DNA of 64,000 nucleotides from Eutrigla gurnardus. Its lineage: Eukaryota; Chordata; Actinopteri; Perciformes; Triglidae. The number at the start of each line of letters is the position of its first letter. The stretch's first letter is position 1. The notes under the pieces were generated by a model. It did not search any database. It was not told the DNA's origin and saw nothing but the letters and a program-made list of their open reading frames with translations. Below are positions 59,563-64,000 of the stretch, piece after piece. The position numbers and the translations under genes are program-made. The stretch is taken from contig OY741280.1 in the NCBI GenBank assembly GCA_963514095.1, forward strand, positions 9,499,964-9,563,963. Direction: 5' to 3'.

Positions 59563-62500
59563 ATGGAATATTCATGTCGAGGAAACTCAATAATAGCATG
59601 CATTGGACTGGCCTGATTAGCCCTTTGAACTTTCCTTTTGAGAGGCTTTCACATTACACTGGAGCATACTTCTCCACCGCAACGTGACACGCACATATCC
59701 AGAGGCCTAGCATAAATACCACTTTGATCTGCCCACAATAGAAGAGTAGCTTATGGATAATGGTGCGATCACCTCTCCAACCCCCTCTCATCCACTCCCT
59801 GGAATATCACTCTGGCAGTGGTCAATGAGCAAAGCTTTGTACCAAGAGTCAATAGTGCAAGCGGAGCACTGAAAAGAAAGCGTTATCGAGTCAATGATTT
59901 AACCATTACTGTGAGATTAGAATGACTTGAACTACGTGGGTCAATGTGGAGTCTAAACATGGACTACACCGGAGACAGGCTCTTGTGACGGACGGTTGTA
60001 AATCAGCGGGTGAAGCGTTTGTTGTATGCTGCAAAAGAATAGCTAATGCCTTTGTTTTGATTAGCAGTTGGACCCCAGGGATGGACTTGGCTCGCTTGTT
60101 GTCAGCGAGAGACTGGAGGGGAGCGTTCACATTCAAACCAGATTCCTTGGCAGCCATTTCACTCGGCAGGGATCAGCTCCCTGCCAGAACAGATTACACC
60201 TGGGATACCGACGCCGACGAGCGTTTTGACAGTGACCCCGGAAAAAAGTGATCTCTCGTGGAAACACAAGTGTACCACAAAAGGAGCAGACTTTATACAT
60301 ATTGGGTTTAAACCTGGTTCATGTGCGAGGATTACGTACAGATGCATCCAAGAGGACTCAACCCTGGAACCCACGTTTGAATATTGAGCATTGACATTAA
60401 AGGCTGGGAGGCGCTTCAAAGAGTCTGTGGCAATAGACATTGCTATTTATTATTCTCAAACATCAGCATTATTAAGATGTTTACATATCTTAGGCTACAA
60501 GCCTTACATCAGATTTCTAATACCATGGTGTACATAACGTTAATAATTTAACTCATAAAGCCTGACCAGGGAAAAAAATAAAAATAAAATTCTTACTACT
60601 TGGCAAATAAAAAGATGGGTCAATAAGTTGTAGATGAAACTACATTCCTGTAAACACTATTCCCCCACCAGACATAATACTTCAAATCACAGCTCTTGAA
60701 TTCGTACATATATTGTCTGTAAATGATATGCCTGGATGTGTGCATGAGGAGAGACCTGCTTCTGTCTTAGATATTCACAGGTGAGTCTAATTAAGTACCA
60801 CATGTAGTGTGTGTGCATGTGTGTGTGTGTGCGCGTGTGGCCACATGACATTTTTTTTTGCTCCTTGTTGGTTTCCGAAGCTAATCAGATACATGCTGAA
60901 GTGGAGGAAATACTCAGGAGCTGGTAGAGATAAGAGAAGCAGGGAGATAAGACAAGGATTAAAAACAAAGGAATGCCCACACCTGCCGACTGGAATGGCG
61001 TGACCCTAACTGCTAATGAATAGAGAGCTCATACACAACCAATTAGTAAAGGTGCTTGTTCAGAAGGCCACTAAGTGCCTGCTGTGTCAGAATAGATTGG
61101 CCTTTCATGGCTGCTTTGGGGCTATTGATATGGCTGCTGACAAGTGCATTAAGAGGGGGAAAAAGATGCTTCTGCTCTGCATAACTATTCCATCTTGAGT
61201 GAGCGAAGAAACAGAGATAAGCTGGTTAAACAGCAACCGCTAACCACTCAAGTGCTGCTTCGGTTTTTGTCCTTCACTGGCTTTGAGAAAGAGGGAAAGA
61301 ACAAAGAATGAACGGGGAGACGGAGGGGGTTAGAGGCAGAAACTGTGAGGTATTGCAGAGCCGCAAATCCATAGGAAAAAGGGAGGACTTGAAGAAGCAG
61401 CTGGAGTTGAGGATGAGAACTGGGCAGATAAGCAAACAGGTGAATAAAGGTGGGAAGAGAAAGGAAGACACTTCCATATAGATAAGCCAGAGGGGATGAA
61501 CAGTACCAGCAAGGGGAAGCAGAGCGGGGCGGGGAGGCCTTGGCACAGTAGAAGGAGAGTGGAGGCAGCGCCGTGGTGAGACGCCTCATGGGAGGATGAC
61601 ACATATCTCATCCCCTTGAGAGTGAGGGAGAGGGGCCAGACAACCCTGCTGATTGACTGGCAGTGCGTCGGCCCGTCATTCACCATCCACTCACACTCAC
61701 CGACATTGGCTGCGACGGAGCCAAGGGCAGGAAGCAGCACTGCACAATGAGATCTACCAACACGAAGCCGTTCTTTGCCAAACGACGGCATAAAACGAGC
61801 TCTTAAAATATGTGCCTCCCTGTCTTCAGCTCGTTCAACAAACATCCATGTTATTCTGGCAAGACACCTGAGAGCCGTGTCAATGACTTCTGATACAAAC
61901 AAACAATGTTTAATTGGCTTATCCCAGGGAATGAGTTTGAAAGAAATTGAATACAAAATGTTTTTTTAATAACTTGCAAAAAAAATGCATACTTCCACAT
62001 GTCAAGTCAAGTTGAAATCACTTTCTATTGGTACAAACAGACAGACTTTCTCCTTGTTGCAGTCCCCGAGTACGGCAGTTACAAGACAAGAGAAGTTAAA
62101 CAACCTCCATTTTCCACCCCTTTCTTTGTTCCACAAACAGTAAATATGTGGTTATTAATTACTGCACAGCCTCGGCTGCTGAATCCAAACATCCTGAATA
62201 CAGTGGCAGTATGACTCACCAGATTGGCGCTGTCCACGGTGCTGCCAGAGAGAATACATCACACTTCTCAACACTGCAGCCCACTAGTAGGGTCTGAGGG
62301 ATCCGTGGATTAGCACTGCTCTCTACTGGCCATTACACGTACTAGCACGCTGTTCATATGGGTCTCTATCACCATCTGGTGGGGAGGGAAGACCCAATCT
62401 TTCTGCCCTTGTGTGTTTGACTGTGGAAACAGGGAGGTGATGTTTTCTCTGCTGCCACCAACGTTGTACTTAAGATTGAGACAAAGCTTCACCAGCGATG

Positions 62501-64000
62501 AGAACATCCCCAGAAGTGAATTCACAGTTTTCATACGTTTACATCAACTGAGGTGTAAAACACTTTGACTGTCTTTAATATGCAACATGAAACATAATGG
62601 TCAGTTGAATTTACCGGCAGTTCTTCCCAATAAAACACCTAGCAGGTGCTCCCATGGCAAAAGCAGTTCCCCTTTGCCACAGTTACTATCTGCGACGCCA
62701 CACTGTACATCCCTATTCATCATTCAAGCAACACATACTAATGGGACAAACATCCATTTTACAAATGCGCCTCAATGCTGAGTGAAAACTGATAATTTAT
62801 TTGAGTGTGCATAGTCTTAAAAGATGCTAAATCCCACTTTGAAAATTAAATGGTTTTGCTCTGAAGCACCAGAGAATGATATGCACCAGTGTAGCCTGTG
62901 GGGAGTTACTGTGCGGAAATACTCGCTCTGCATTAGACAGAGACAATTGATCAAAACAGACTAATTAATGTATGTGTTTTACATATATTCATTTCCGTAT
63001 CAAATATTAATGAAAATAAACGTACTTGTTTTTCAAATGAGCACAAGGCTATCAAATATTTCAGACACACCTCATTAAAGATACAGAGCCAAGAGCGAGC
63101 ATGCATTTTTAAAGGGCCACGATTCACAGCATCGCAGAGTTTGGCTGCTTAGTGGGCTTAGATCCGCTTTGCGAGGGGCTGAGTGTTGCATTGGATCAAG
63201 GTCTTCTTGTGAAGAATCAAGACCTCCTGGCCTTCGTTTTACAGTATATATTAAAGTAGCTCCAGTGATCTCCTCTTACAAATGATTTACACAGACTCAG
63301 AGAGGTAAGAGAAGCAATGGCACACTGGATTGGCAGGGTTTGCATTGGTTAGACTGTGGATTGATGCTCAGTTGACGGTTGGTTAAGTTCACCAAGCTAA
63401 AACGCATACACTCAGTTTGGGTTGAAAAGTCCATCTCATTTATATCAGTGAACCAAATACATTTAAACACTACAACCTACAGTCTCCAAAATAACAATTA
63501 AGTTGAATCAACACAATAAAACAGCAATAATTATTGCCATTTAAGCCTTGGCGTCGACATCACATTTTGGGTTGTCTATACCAGAGTACTTCATTCTGCT
63601 TAACTGGGACCCGATTACAAAATCTACATCATGTCAAAAGATGATGCTTATTTGTTATACTGAGCAGGTCCCAATGAGCCCAAATGAGAAATGAAAAATG
63701 CATACCAAAAAGAGCTCAGGTCTTAGGAGGTTAATTTACAATCCATGTTTTTAAAGTCTCCTACAATTATATTAAAGCAATGTATAAAAGTGTCTGACAT
63801 TTTAATGACCATGCAATCAATTAAATTCAATTAAGTGACACGCTGCTGGTTGAAAAAGATTATCATTTAACAGAATGACCTTCAAGTAGTGAAGTCAAGT
63901 GAAAGCAGGTCTGATAGCTGGATTACCAGATATACTGCCAACCGGCTGCCTTTTCATGCAGGTTTGGAGATGAGAAACTAAAGATTCATCAAATATTCGT
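59563..64000. other. Unassigned stretch to window end
   Basis: (TG)n near 60806-60838, GA-rich DNA at 61280-61580. A 208-codon minus-strand frame (61330-61956) has no recognisable domain and runs through the CT-rich complement. No gene supported. Confidence 0.45.

Noticed and set aside
61330..61956. 208-codon minus-strand open frame
   Set aside because: No domain or family pattern; Ser/Pro/Leu/Cys-rich because it reads the complement of GA-rich DNA; no splice or promoter context.

Overview
This is teleost fish nuclear DNA, probably spiny-rayed. It is AT-leaning and carries very long CA/GT and TA microsatellites, abundant Ac-like hAT elements with 8-bp target-site duplications (TSDs), L2/CR1-group LINE fragments and a long-LTR endogenous retrovirus. 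I see no exon of an ordinary single-copy host protein gene. All convincing coding sequence belongs to mobile elements or to a decayed gene inside a repeat-rich block. The window looks like an intron or intergenic desert.

Layout. 1-6276: young, internally deleted endogenous retrovirus; the 5' LTR is cut by the window edge and the 3' LTR (4419-6276) is complete. Gag-like and pro-pol frames are collinear and separated by one UGA; pol stops just after the reverse-transcriptase active site. 6507-8648: hAT element (6515-8640) with a second hAT (7510-8350) nested in it, each with a perfect 8-bp TSD. 11711-15830: 4.1-kb repeat block with two tandem-repeat fields, a 161-bp palindrome and splice-site-like signals. 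19971-20474: small hAT. 23240-25139: minus-strand LINE fragment split by a 1180-bp long-terminal-inverted-repeat element. 33906-35337: probable hAT-like element enclosing a 496-bp element with a 26-bp perfect TIR and an octamer hairpin. 42165-42935: decayed LINE. About 43730-46361: second repeat block, containing three spliceable 3' exons of a decayed gene, a poly(A) signal, a palindrome and tandem repeats. 54024-55194: hAT containing an L2-like fragment. 57661-58169: short TIR element. The remaining sequence is unassigned single-copy-looking DNA with microsatellites; a few stretches could be conserved non-coding elements, but one sequence cannot show that.

How the parts relate. The window records successive insertions. 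The outer hAT predates its nested hAT, the LINE predates the palindromic element inside it, and the retrovirus is recent because its LTR copies are almost identical. The two large repeat blocks (11.7-15.8 kb and 43.7-46.4 kb) share a layout: GC-rich leader-like DNA, palindrome, splice acceptors, AATAAA and CTGTAA/TTACAG-type tandem repeats. The second carries the 3' end of a spliced protein gene. That block is the best candidate here for something poorly described.
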